Shown here: positions 21,830 through 31,489 of the stretch, in pieces | Layout of the letters: the number at the start of each line of letters is the position of its first letter | Numbering within the stretch: the stretch's first letter is position 1 | NCBI GenBank assembly: GCA_049999725.1 | Contig: JBNGIS010020640.1 | Span: 95,401 to 159,400 of the forward strand | Direction of reading: 5' to 3' | DNA: 64,000 nucleotides | From: Haplomitrium mnioides | Lineage: Eukaryota; Marchantiophyta; Haplomitriopsida; Calobryales | Made by a program: the position numbers and the translations under genes | Notes under the pieces: generated by a model | What the model was told of the DNA's origin: nothing | Database searches by the model: none | Seen by the model: the letters and a program-made list of their open reading frames with translations, nothing else

Positions 21830-23610
21830 ATTCTCGACTTCTTCGGATTGAGCTTCAGAAGATTCATCAAGGTTTGCTTGATCTATCTCATTGTTAATGA
21901 CACTAATTGAATCTCTTTGAAACATTTCAGGATTGAGGACTTTTTGTCTTTCGTACTCAAATAGATTTGCTTTAATGGTAGCTAGAGTGGTTTTTCTCAA
22001 TTTGATTTTTTGGGTAAGAAGAAAATCAAAAGACAGAATCGTGATTTATGTCACATCAAGTACATCAATATATAACTCGGATTTGCATTTCCCTTTTGTT
22101 GCTGCTATTTTTTCTGGGAAGTATTGACCTGAAAATGCATCTTCAGCCAAATAAGCAAACCATTGAATTCCTAGTCGTTTCAGGTTTGGAGGATCTTCCC
22201 CATTAAATGACAAAACATTGAGAACTTTAGAAACCCAAAACAGTTTGCTCTTTGGATCCTTAGATGCAACAACACAAATAAATATTCTAGCTTTCATCTT
22301 ATGTAAATTGCCGAATGTATGCCCATATCGAGTATTGTGCAAAAGAGTCCCTTCTTGCGGCCTAGGTGCTCCATCATAGATTGCTCGACGTGTAGAAAGT
22401 ATTTGTTGTACCAGAGTATCTTCTTCTGTTTGTTGAGCATAAAGTTGAGAATCTCGACAAACATTTTGAAAATCATTACAAGTGTTTGACTGTTGTGAAG
22501 GTAGAAAGGTAAATTCTGCTTCGAGTCGTCATTGTTTTTTCAAGTTCTTCACAGATTCTAATATTCAATGGTGGAATGACTTTTTTCTTGCCCAACAAGA
22601 GATTGTGGTATACATAACTTGTAGCACTTGTAACTTATGTTGTCCATTATTGAAAATACCACTTTCTTTGCATCCACTTCTCTTTCTTCCTTTTGAGATC
22701 ATTTGATTTCAGAATATGCCTTGAGAGAAATCAACATTGAACTCAAAATTTCTCTGTCTGCTTTGGGTAGGCACTTGAGTTGACAAATACCATCCGTAGG
22801 TAGCCAAAATTCATCTGTTGAAAATTTAATGCTCCAAATCTTTGCTTTGAAATCATTTAGTCGGAACTTGAATTGTTGATTAAAAGTAATATCATGTATC
22901 TTTTGAACCAAAGAAGGACGTTGTTATAGAAAAAATTTGAAATCTCAAGTTTCCAACAAAATTGTCACCTAAGGTTTAGGTTTGTAGGATAATTGAAGCG
23001 CCTTGCTAAGGCTCGTAATCGTGAAAGCTTTGACATGTTTTAAATGTTTCGAGAATCGGCTGAACATTTGATCGATTTAATCATGAGTATAGGCAACCAT
23101 GAGAAATCTCACCTTGAGTTTTCACAAAACATTCTTGGCAATAAGGAGACTAAGATATCCAAACATGATAGAATTCTTATTCTCTCGTGTCATGTTGTCC
23201 AACTGAAGATACAAAGTTGGAGGGAGCGGCCTTTTTAAGCCACATAATATTTTGTTGAGCACAGTAAATGTCAAATTAAAATCGCTTCTCAAGTTTCCAT
23301 ACGTTAAGAAGACCTTCTCAGAAAGAGTATGATTGAATATTAAACACCAACAACATGCACACCCACCAAACAATCTTTATCAATGTTTTTTAGTGGCGAT
23401 AGCCAATGTGGAATAACAATTTTCTTCTTATCCATTTCGTCAATTACAATTCGCAAGTACTTTTGACCATCGACATAACATTTTCTTCGATGGTTTGTAA
23501 GTTTTGATCTTTCTTTCATTTTTTAGTCACGATGAAGAAATAATTGGCGATTATATTTTACTGCATCATCACAAAGCATGATGGATATAAAACTAGTTCA
23601 GTAAATTATA
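21830..23610 (-). pseudogene. Transposase-like protein (DUF7869-like), core and C-terminus, copy 3
   Basis: Minus strand: LHRD..MKERSKL, IVIDEMDKKKIVIPHW (about 23,405-23,445), VGVHVVGV, TLYLQLDNMTRENKNSIMFG (about 23,190-23,220), then AYTHD in place of GHTHD. Then come FNQQFKFRLNDFKAKIWSIK, WLPTDGICQLKCLPKADREI and the C-terminal MHNTRYGHTFGNLHKMKARI at 22,342. At about 22,540-22,610 a short inverted piece of the SNIQWWNDFFLAQQEIV block reads on the plus strand, so a local inversion has occurred. It is joined to the N-terminal block by an intron at 23,611-24,286. Confidence 0.65.
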
Positions 23611-24286
23611 TGTCGATACTTGTAACTTCAAAACCCAACCTTAGGTGTGAAAAATATTCAAGTCATCTTAAACAAATATTTGAATTTATTGAAACGAAAC
23701 ACTTTGAAAAAGATTAAAAATAAACTTTAAGAAATTTGAAAAAAGGAAAATCTATTTCAAGAAGAAATAAAACAAGATTTGCAAACAAAGGTTACCATAA
23801 CACATTCTTTGAGTATCTAGGATGAGTTGAGACAACAACTGATCGTATGCGCATATAGGATCAATACAACAACACCAATATTATGGCTTGTTGTAAATGT
23901 TGTCATGACTGGTTTTAAAAGAATCAAGAACAATAAAAAAAAATTCTCAAAATTGTTTTTACAATAGCTCTTCATTTAAAGGAACAAAAACAAAACTTGT
24001 TACAATGCTAAGGTCACCACAACAATCAAACTCATTTTCTGGCTTTATTTGACTGCAAAAAATATTAAATTTGAAATATAAAACAACAGAGTCTATGCAA
24101 GTATAGACTCTCTTCTCATAACTCAACTTCGTAAGAATTATTTGAATCTTATGCTAAATAACTTCCAAAAAAAATATATCTTTTAGTTGTAAGTTGAGAA
24201 AACATAACATCTCTAGAACTAAGCTTTGAGTCTAGAAAAAAAAGTTGGATTAGCCAAAGATGTCAAAAGAGAAGAAAGTTTGTTAC
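23611..24286 (-). other. Intron of transposase-like gene, copy 3
   Basis: The minus-strand donor is AAG|GTAACA at 24,287/24,286. In copy 4 the same donor is mutated (AAG|GAAGCA). The acceptor side near 23,610 is inferred from where the conserved protein resumes. AT-rich, no conserved frame. The breakpoint at which copies 1 and 2 diverge lies within this intron. Confidence 0.5.
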
Positions 24287-26120
24287 CTTTGTCGGACTCT
24301 GAGACAAATTTTTCTCACAAAGACTTTTTTTTTTGCATGTTCACAAACAGCAAATCTATTGCGTTTTGGAATTTTAACATTTGGAAAATGAGTTCTCCAA
24401 TGTTTTGTAAAACCTGAGAAACTAAGAATACAATGGGGATCTTTTTCTTTCAAATAAGTTGTGTAGTAGTTATAAACTTCCCATTTTGTAAAATTATCGA
24501 GCAAGTTGTATAGTTCGTGAGTGGCCCATTCTTTGACAATGTCCTTGGGAAAAATTGTCCAACCACTCATGCACAAAAACTTCTTTAGTAGAAAGTTCTC
24601 TTCCAAAAATGCCTCTAAGATCTGCATTTTTGAGATTTTGATTCTTTTGGATTCTATCATTCCCTACTACTAATATTAATTTGAAGGCTCTTCTACAGAA
24701 AAATGTACTTCTAGACATTGTAAACCGATTTCAACATCAGAGTTTTTTCTTGGTATTTCCTACTGCAAAATGATATCACGATTCTTCATGCTTTGTCGAA
24801 AGTACGTTTCTCTCATAATTTTCAAAAAATCTGTCTTGCACAATGATAGGCAATTATTTTGACAACAAGAAATTCTCTACAATTTAGAAATGGATATTGG
24901 ATCCAACTTTTTCTTCATGAAGCTCTCATCATGATGGATTTTCTGCAAAGAATTTTCGTATAAGGTGTTTACCTGTTTGGGTTTTGGCCTAGACAAAGAA
25001 TTTTTATGTTGTGCTAGACAATTCGGTTCATTAGCAAAGCCAACAATATGAGATAATTCATCTTGAAGATCTTGGTTGTCATCATTAATACTGTTTGTTT
25101 TGTCACATAATATTTTCAAGAGATGAGTTTCTTCTTGGAGATTGGGAGAACTGCACCATTCTGAAACCGAATCTTGATCAATATCTCCATTAGAATGAAA
25201 TGTTTCTTGAAATAATTGGTGCCCTTGGCAAAAACTCCAAAGAAATTTTGATTGATTAAGACTCTTTGCTAGAATTGTTTCCAAACTATCGTCTGAAGAC
25301 TCCTCCAAAAGAATTCGATTTGTTTCAAATATCCCAATCTCTTTGCGAGGTGCAACTTGAAACGAAATCAATCACTATTTGAGTGGTGCTATTGAGGAGA
25401 GTGGCTCATCTCCAAAATTAAAACTGTCCACTGATTGTATGCTCTTTGTGTTCTGAAGAGACACACTTTGATCATGAATATCGAGGTCTTCTTCAGATGT
25501 GGATGAACAAAGGTCTACAATCATTTGGAATCTCTATGTTGAACATTTTTTTAGATATTTTGGAATACTCAGAAGAAAGATTCAACTTTGACTGCTTGAT
25601 GGGCAACAAAGAAATTTTGCTGGATGAAGATTGTTTCTTTAGATCTCTTTGAGCACTAAGTTCCCTCTCTGATCCTTTCCACGCAAGCTGTTGAATTGTT
25701 AATCCTATGGGCGTATTGGATTCACTCCTTGACCCTATGCGCGCATAGGGTTGAGTCTCTGATCCTATGTCCGCATGGAGTTCACCTTCTCAATCTTTCT
25801 AGGCAGAGCTATTTGATTCAACAAAAGTCATCTTTTTCCCTAATATACTTGCTATCACACTTGACACTTTTGGTGCTTCATCGCTTAACTCCCACAAATT
25901 GGCATTTGAACAAATCTCAAGTTGCTTGTCAAAAGTAACACTCTTATTTGAAGATGAATCTCAAAATTCTAATCTCTTTTTATCTTCAAAAACTCCAACC
26001 ATTGAAAAGGCTTACAAAAAATCAGTTACTTCAAGGAACTATCTTGAAAAATATTATGAACCTCTTTCAGCACTCTTAAAACATGCAGTTTTTTTGCAAA
26101 ACGACAAAATTAGGAACTTT
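24287..26120 (-). pseudogene. Transposase-like protein, N-terminal exon(s), copy 3
   Basis: The last part (24,660-24,287) has FLCMSGWTIFPKDIVKEWA, KEKDPHCILSFSGFTKHWRT and HFPNVKIPKRNRFAVCEHAK, a Cys/His-containing block that in related proteins precedes the catalytic domain (from memory). Before it comes a polar region with acidic and serine-rich stretches (25,371-24,877). The start is uncertain: the methionine of MASILGKKM, intact in copy 4, is ATA here at about 25,850. Palindrome repeats at 25,700-25,790 fall inside this region and read as ETQPYARIGSRSESN-like residues. Several in-frame stops. Confidence 0.55.
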
Positions 26121-26456
26121 ATGTGAAGAAAATGAAAAAAAAAATTGGAAAGATGAAAACGTGCAATGTTTTATATACTAACTTTTTTTTTTGCACTAGG
26201 CAAACCTACGTGTCAAGAGCTCCGTGAATCAATTTTTGGCGGGAAAAGACGTTTTTTGAAATTTAGCTATAAAAAGAATGACATTGGAAAGTTTCTTTCC
26301 ATTTTCGTGAGTTTAGTTTTTGGTTTTCATTTTTTGGATATTGTTGTTTTTGCATTTACTTAGTTTTTTTCCATTTCCAATGTTCAGTGATTTCTTAACT
26401 TTTGTTCATTACATTTTTTACCTCTAAAAAGATCTTTTTTAATAATCCTGAGAATG
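26121..26456. promoter_or_regulatory. Divergent intergenic (candidate bidirectional promoter)
   Basis: About 330 bp of AT-rich sequence between the two head-to-head genes. TATA-like stretches (TATATACTAAC at 26,170) are present but not decisive. Its function as a shared promoter follows only from gene orientation. Copy 4 has lost it. Confidence 0.4.
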
Positions 26457-26814
26457 GTATCTCAAGCAATTGTTTCCCGCCCTGCTCAACCGAAGCCATA
26501 AAGATGTTCGGATGTAATCAAAGCTCTAGAGCTTGAAATACATGAGTGGAAAAGGCTAGTAAAGTATTGTTCTTTGAAAGACATGGATCAACATCTTTAT
26601 TTCTTTTGCACGTGAAGCTGAAAAATTCAATTTTGGTCTACTGGTCCAAATGAAAATGACCCGAGAGGGAAAGAAAGCCAACATCGGGTTGTTTGTGCAG
26701 TCCCAAGACTCAATTACTCTTTATTGTGCAAATCGCAAACGATTTGATTTTTCGGACTACAAGGAGAGAGACATTTTTGCTGCACATCTTTAGACCTCAA
26801 GGGAAGATGGCAAG
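26457..26814 (+). pseudogene. Exon 1 of ParB-methylase gene (domain unknown)
   Basis: Starts near MVSQAIVSRPAQPKP. After a frameshift at about 26,600 it continues NFGLLVQMKMTREGKKANIG and SDYKERDIFAAHL, with one stop before SREDGK. It ends in AAG|GTGAAT, a good plant donor. It joins in phase 0 to FTQYLANFVDGYKDAK of exon 2. I do not recognise the domain. Copy 4 lacks this exon. Confidence 0.55.
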
Positions 26815-26869
26815 GTGAATTCTTAAATCCTTTTTCTTTTGTTTCTTTCTTTACTAAGTTGTAACTCTT

Positions 26870-27310
26870 AGTGAGTCCATGCGAGCATGGAGACTCGGGG
26901 TCCATGCGGGCATAGACTCCCACGTCCATACGCACATGGGCTGCCACGTCCATACGAGCATGGACTTCGACCTCCAGGCGCGCTTGGACGTGGGAGTCCA
27001 TGCGGGCATGGACCCTTGATCTCTTGGGTCATAGGGACTTCCTTTGTCCATGTGCGCATGGACTTCTATCTCCATGCACGCATGGACTTCGTAGTCCAAG
27101 CGCGGAAGGATGTGAGAGTCCATGCGCGCCTAGACCCTGGGTCTCCAGATGCACAGGGACTTCCAAGTCCATGCACACATGGAGATCGAAGTCCATGCGC
27201 ACGTGGAGAAATGGAGTTCATGCAAGCATAGAGACCCGGGGTCCATGCGTGCATGGACTCCCACTTCCAGACACGCTTGGACTTCGATCTCCATGCGCAC
27301 ATAGACTCCC
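26870..27310. repeat. 24-bp palindromic tandem array in intron 1
   Basis: About 18 units, with the first five spaced 24-25 bp apart (GTCCAT starts at 26,875, 26,900, 26,924, 26,948 and 26,972). The consensus contains the 20-base palindrome AGTCCATGCGCGCATGGACT. Variation concentrates at the CpG core as transitions. Because 24 is divisible by three, several long reading frames cross it on both strands; they are artefacts. Confidence 0.9.
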
Positions 27311-27412
27311 TTGTTCACTACATGCTTGGTATGTTATTAACGTCCTTGCGGGCTGTGAATGTCAATCTAACATTTTTACTTATGCCTAAATGATTTTTGT
27401 CTTTATTTTCAG

Positions 27413-28724
27413 TTCACTCAATATTTGGCCAATTTCGTGGATGGGTACAAAGACGCAAAGCACATCGAGTGGGACTTCATCAAACTCGCCATGCAAATCA
27501 AGATTCTGAAGCCCAAGCAAGGTGTCAATATTCAAGCACTAGTGCTGCATCCAAGCGAGGCAACATACTCCATTCATGCTACAAGGACTTCTTCCCAAAA
27601 GAAGACAAAGGAGCTTGAGCCAATTGAGGCTCCGAAGAAGAAGAAACCGGCTGCAAAAAAAGAAAAAGCTTGCACCAACACCTGTTATTGAGGAGGAGCC
27701 AGCCCCTCAAAATCTGAAGCAAAGTCTACTTCTTTTGCCCTCTTGTCTTCATCACCAAGCAACTCGGGGCAAGACTTAAAGGCAGAGCCAAAGCCACTTT
27801 AGGATCCTACATCTCAATCAAAAAGGCAATCACACAAGGGGTTGCGTACTTTTCAAGAAAGGGAATAGATGGATCCTAAGACAGTGTTTGAGGAAGAAAA
27901 GAATAAGATAAGGGAGTTTGCAATCCAACACTGTAGAGTCCGTGAAGAGATAGTAACAATAAGGTTGGAAAATTTGAATTTGCCTAAGCTTAGAATTGAA
28001 AACTGGGGTCTATTTGAGATTCGAAGATTGAATGAGGATTTTGTTGAGCTTATAGCGTAAAGAATGCTCATGAACAAGTACACGCACAATTTCTTTATTG
28101 TAGTGGTTGACCCGAAGTGTGGTCTCAAGGACAAGTCAAAGTTCGACATCAGAAACCCTGACAAGTATCGTTACGAGATTGTTGGAGGTCATCACAGTGA
28201 TGCAGCAATGCAGCTACTTATCATGAAATATGGAGCAAAGAACCTTGCTCTGTCGCTCTACAATTGTTATGTCTACGTGGGCCTCACATCAACATAGGCC
28301 CATTTTTTTGCTACCGATGACAATTACGACCAGAAATACATGCTTGAAATGACCTCTATTCAAAAGGTTAAGTATTGGCATCAGAGATTTGTAGAGAGTG
28401 GGATGGTTTCATCCCAAAAATTAAAAAGAGAGCTAGTTCTAAAGACTTTGGAGATCAAACCCAAGTTGACTCTTGAGAAGATAGTCACCTCTCAAGACAA
28501 CCGATTCCAACTAGCGTTCCGAAGTGGCGAGCTCTGAGATTTACAACAGAGCATATTTTCAATGTGGGAAAAAAGTACAGTGCAGGGCTAGAAGCCTAAG
28601 GCCAAGGGATCGTTGAGAATGGAGGACATGAAGTGGATACCTTGGAGGTCCCTTCAAGGTCTTCCTAATGAAGTGAAGATTTCTGTTTTGAAGCGGGTGG
28701 AAGCTGGAGAGCTTTCAATGGACT
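27413..28724 (+). pseudogene. Exon 2: ParB-like domain
   Basis: Acceptor TTTTCAG at 27,412. A Lys/Pro-rich linker to about 27,860 is followed by the ParB-like region: RLENLNLPKLRIENWGLFEI, RRLNEDFVELIA, NFFIVVVDPK, FDIRNPDKYRYEIVGGHHSD and AAMQLL at about 27,960-28,220. G-x-H-x-x-A-A is the phosphate-contact/CTP-loop-like motif of the ParB/sulfiredoxin superfamily. Copy 4 shows the same block with GNHIAAA. The exon ends in LSMD, where a deletion has joined it to intron palindromes (see the 28,725 entry). Stops occur near 27,690 and 28,058, with a frameshift near 27,650. Confidence 0.72.
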
Positions 28725-28935
28725 TCGCTGTCCTTGCGTGTTGGAACATTGAAGTCCATGCAAGCTTCGACTTGGATGTCCATGCACGCATAGACTTTGC
28801 TATTCCTGCATGCTTGGACTGCGTAGTCCATGTGCACATGGACTTCGATGTCCATGCACGCATGGAAGTCAGTGTCGTTCTCTATCTTAAAATGTTTTTC
28901 ATCTCTCCATAATATTTTCTTTTTTTTTTGTATAG
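28725..28935. repeat. Palindrome cluster replacing the exon 2 end, intron 2
   Basis: Units such as AAGTCCATGCAAGC and GATGTCCATGCACGCATAGACT. In copy 4 the exon continues for about 165 bp past LSMD before a GTAAGT donor; here the coding sequence stops at ATGGAC and continues into repeats that also contain ATGGAC. Intron 2 ends with the acceptor TATAG at 28,935. Confidence 0.75.
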
Positions 28936-29490
28936 AGGGACAAAACGTTTAAACGACAGCTAGCAAAAGAATTGACAACAGCTGCGAAAGATCAAAAAAA
29001 ATCAGGGGTCAAAGAAGCACCTCAAGATCAAGACCAACCTCCCACCTTAGTCTCTTATCTTTCTTCTTTTCTTCTCCACTGCCAAAAGTCTAGAGAGTGG
29101 AAAGCACGACAACAAAGAGGTGTTGCATCTCTCACAACTGAAGGAGTTGTGAGAGATGAGGAAGAAGATTTGATGTCCTATGTCAATGGTCTTAACGTGG
29201 CATTTTATCAAGTCTACGGGGAGGCCAATGCTTAACAATTGAAGGGCTTTGTGAAACCTAAGTGTTTCACTTTGGAAATTGTGGATGTTTGTTATGGTTA
29301 TAACATTAAGGAATGTAAGCATGACGATTCTGAACCATTTTCCAAAGATGACATTTTGACATGGTGTCATCTTTGCGACAACCACAATGTCAGTTTTTTG
29401 GTCTTTTGTAATTATACATTCATTGCAACAATTTGGCATCGTCGAGGATGCCCTTTTGGAAGTTTGTTGTGCAATTGACCACGACATTTG
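28936..29490 (+). pseudogene. Exon 3: methyltransferase motif IV half
   Basis: Begins RDKTFKRQLAKELTTAAKDQ. It contains SYLSSFLLHCQKSREWK, LMSYVNGLNVAFYQVY and VKPKCFTLEIVDVCYGYN. The DVCYGYN at 29,284-29,304 (DVPYSYN in copy 4) fits the catalytic motif IV, normally DPPY, that positions the target amino group. Ends at a split Trp codon before GTAAGT. One stop at 29,233 and a frameshift near 29,355. Confidence 0.75.
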
Positions 29491-29574
29491 GTAAGTTGTT
29501 CTTTGATTTTTCTATTTTTTACTTCTCCTGCATTTTGGTTGCAATAGTTGATTTGTTTGTTCTTCTTTTTGCAA

Positions 29575-30167
29575 GGACAAAAGCAACATTCATCATCCTG
29601 GTGGTCCCAGTATTGCACATGCCCACGAATATTGGACTATGGGCTATTGGACTAAAGAACAAAAGAGGAGCATGAGGCTCTTTAATTTGCAGCCTACTTC
29701 TTCGACCGGACTTCCTCGGCAAATTATGCGTAGTGTTTTTAGTTGTTCTGCAGTTTCTACAAAACTTAAACATTCGGGAGATGATGCTCCTATCAATGTT
29801 TATCAGAAGCCGCATGTTTTTTATAATTTTTTCATCGACCATTTATCAATAGAGCGGGATTGGATTCTAGATCTATACTATGGGTCTAGCACAGGCCTTG
29901 TATGTGCTTTAAGGTGATGCAAAATTGCATCGCTGTGGAATATGATAGATGTCAATCTATCTACATTCCTCAAAAGGTTTTGACGATGGCTTCCTTGCCA
30001 TATGATGTGAGTGAGTCACATATCGTTTATGCATACCATAAAGAACTTGTTCCTCCTAGTACTGTAGGTGCTTCTAGTTTTCTATCGCAATATCTGTAGA
30101 TGCTCAGCCTTTGGATTTAGATGAGACAATTCCTCCCGAAGAGGAAAGAGTCAGAGGATCTGTTTGA
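29575..30167 (+). pseudogene. Exon 4: methyltransferase motif X and SAM-binding motif I
   Basis: Contains AHEYWTMGYWTKEQKRSMRL, NVYQKPHVFYNFFIDHL and DWILDLYYGSSTGLVCALR, then NCIAVEYDRCQSIYIPQK. QKP followed by a FYNFFIDHL helix and a [D]L..GS.TG loop is the motif X to motif I order of beta-class methylases. VEYD is the acidic residue binding the SAM ribose. Compared with copy 4, the acceptor AG has become AA, displacing splicing by one base, and a frameshift follows ALR. AATAAA lies 16 bp after the stop. Confidence 0.77.
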
Positions 30168-30369
30168 ACAATTTGTGTTACTAATAAAGTTTATTTTTTC
30201 CAAAGTTTTATTTGCCAAAGTTTCATATTGTTGCTCTCTCAATCCATTTCAAGTCTTTTTATCACGATTTAGTTTGGTGCGCCTAAGAATGGTTTGAGTC
30301 AATTATTAGTCTAAGAATGATTTGAAGTCAATTGCTAATCTAAGGATGATTTGGAGTTAATTGCTAATC

Positions 30370-30800
30370 TAAGAATGGTTTGGAGTCCCTATGCACGTGG
30401 GCTTGGAGTCCTTGTGCACATAGGCTTGGAATCCCTATGCATATGAACTCTTACACTCTTTAGTTGTTTAGGCTTAACGTTCTTGTTTAGAGTCTATGCA
30501 CATTAAGGCTTTCTAGTTCTCGTTCGGAGGCCATGTGTGCATAAGCTGTCAGGTTATTGTTCAGAGTCCATGCATGCATAAGCCAAAGGGTTCTTGTTCA
30601 AAGTCTATACGTGCATAGACTCTAGGGTTCTTGTTTAGAATCTTGATGTGCAATGGCTCTAGGGTTCTAGTTCAAAGTCCATGCGTGTAGAGCTTTATTG
30701 TTCTTATTCAGAGTCTAAGCACGCACAAACTTTATTGTTCTTATTCAGTCCCTATGCGCGCATAGGCTTTAGGGTTCTAGTTTGGAATCTATGCTTGCAT
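30370..30800. repeat. Palindrome cluster beyond the methylase 3' end
   Basis: About ten cores of the type AGTCTATGCGCGCATAGG, separated by GGGTTCTTGTT-like spacers (for example near 30,590-30,620 and 30,750-30,770). Same core as in introns and in units 1-2 but in a different spacer context. Confidence 0.75.
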
Positions 30801-30977
30801 GGGATTTAATAGCTACGATGCTCAAAGTTTGGTTGAAAGTCCGTACCAGACTAGACATTCACATTTGCGTGTAAATGTTTTTCATAAAAAGATATGTTTT
30901 ATTTTATTTTTGAGAATTTAGTATATTCACAATAATGTGAGCTTTTAATAAAATGTTTCAATAACCAAAATGCTTGT

Positions 30978-31077
30978 NNNNNNNNNNNNNNNNNNNNNNN
31001 NNNNNNNNNNNNNNNNNNNNNNNNNNNNNNNNNNNNNNNNNNNNNNNNNNNNNNNNNNNNNNNNNNNNNNNNNNNNN
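30978..31077. other. Assembly gap (100 N)
   Basis: 100 N between copies 3 and 4 of the transposon-like unit. Confidence 0.99.
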
Positions 31078-31489
31078 ATAGGACCAATACAACAACACCA
31101 ATATCATGGCTTGCTATAACTATTGTCGCGACTAGTTTTAAGAGAAACAAGAACAAATCCTATGAGCGTATAAGATTGGCGAACAACTAAGACGATTATT
31201 TTCAAATTTTTTTATAAGGGCTCTTGATTTAAAAGAACAAAAACAAAACTTGTCGTAAGGCGAAGTTCATCACCAACAATCAAATTCATTTTTTTGCTTT
31301 ATTTGATTGCAGACAAGGTTAAAATTGAAATATAAAACAACAAACTCTATGCGAGGATAGACACTCTTCTCACAACTCAACTTGCTACAATTATTTAACT
31401 CAAATCTTCTCTGTTAAATAGCTTTACAAAAAAAAAAACTTTTGGCTATAAGTTGAGAAAACATAACATCTCTAGAGCTATTATTTGAG

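Larger units (their letters stand above)
26457..30167 (+). pseudogene. ParB-like domain / DNA amino-methyltransferase fusion, copy 3
   Basis: Four exons: 26,457-26,814 (donor GTGAAT), 27,413-about 28,724 (donor deleted), 28,936-29,490 (donor GTAAGT) and about 29,575-30,167, then AATAAA at 30,183. Exon phases are consistent (0, 0, then a split Trp codon). Domain order: helical N-terminus; Lys-rich linker (PKKKKPAAKKEK), possibly a nuclear signal; ParB-like fold; a coupling region (QKVKYWHQRFVESGMVSSQK); then the methylase with DVCYGYN (motif IV), YQKP (motif X) and DLYYGSSTGLV (motif I). The IV-before-I order is that of beta-class N6-adenine/N4-cytosine methyltransferases. Likely role: methylating the element's DNA or flanks in the nucleus. 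Several stops and frameshifts. Confidence 0.78.
21618..30977. mobile_element. Transposon-like unit, copy 3, fullest copy with two divergent genes
   Basis: Left: a minus-strand transposase-like gene in at least two exon blocks (26,120-24,287 and about 23,610-21,830). Right: a plus-strand ParB-methyltransferase gene (26,457-30,167). They are separated by a short AT-rich interval. Palindrome clusters lie in the methylase introns and beyond its 3' end. Neither terminus nor target duplications could be fixed: the right end runs into a 100-N gap, and the left end merges with copy 2. Stops and frameshifts in both genes mark it as non-functional now. Confidence 0.65.

Noticed and set aside
26714-27389. 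Overlapping reading frames of up to 129 residues on both strands with Trp/His/Met-rich repeats
   Set aside because: They follow the 24-bp palindromic array; the period is a multiple of three, so all frames stay open together.
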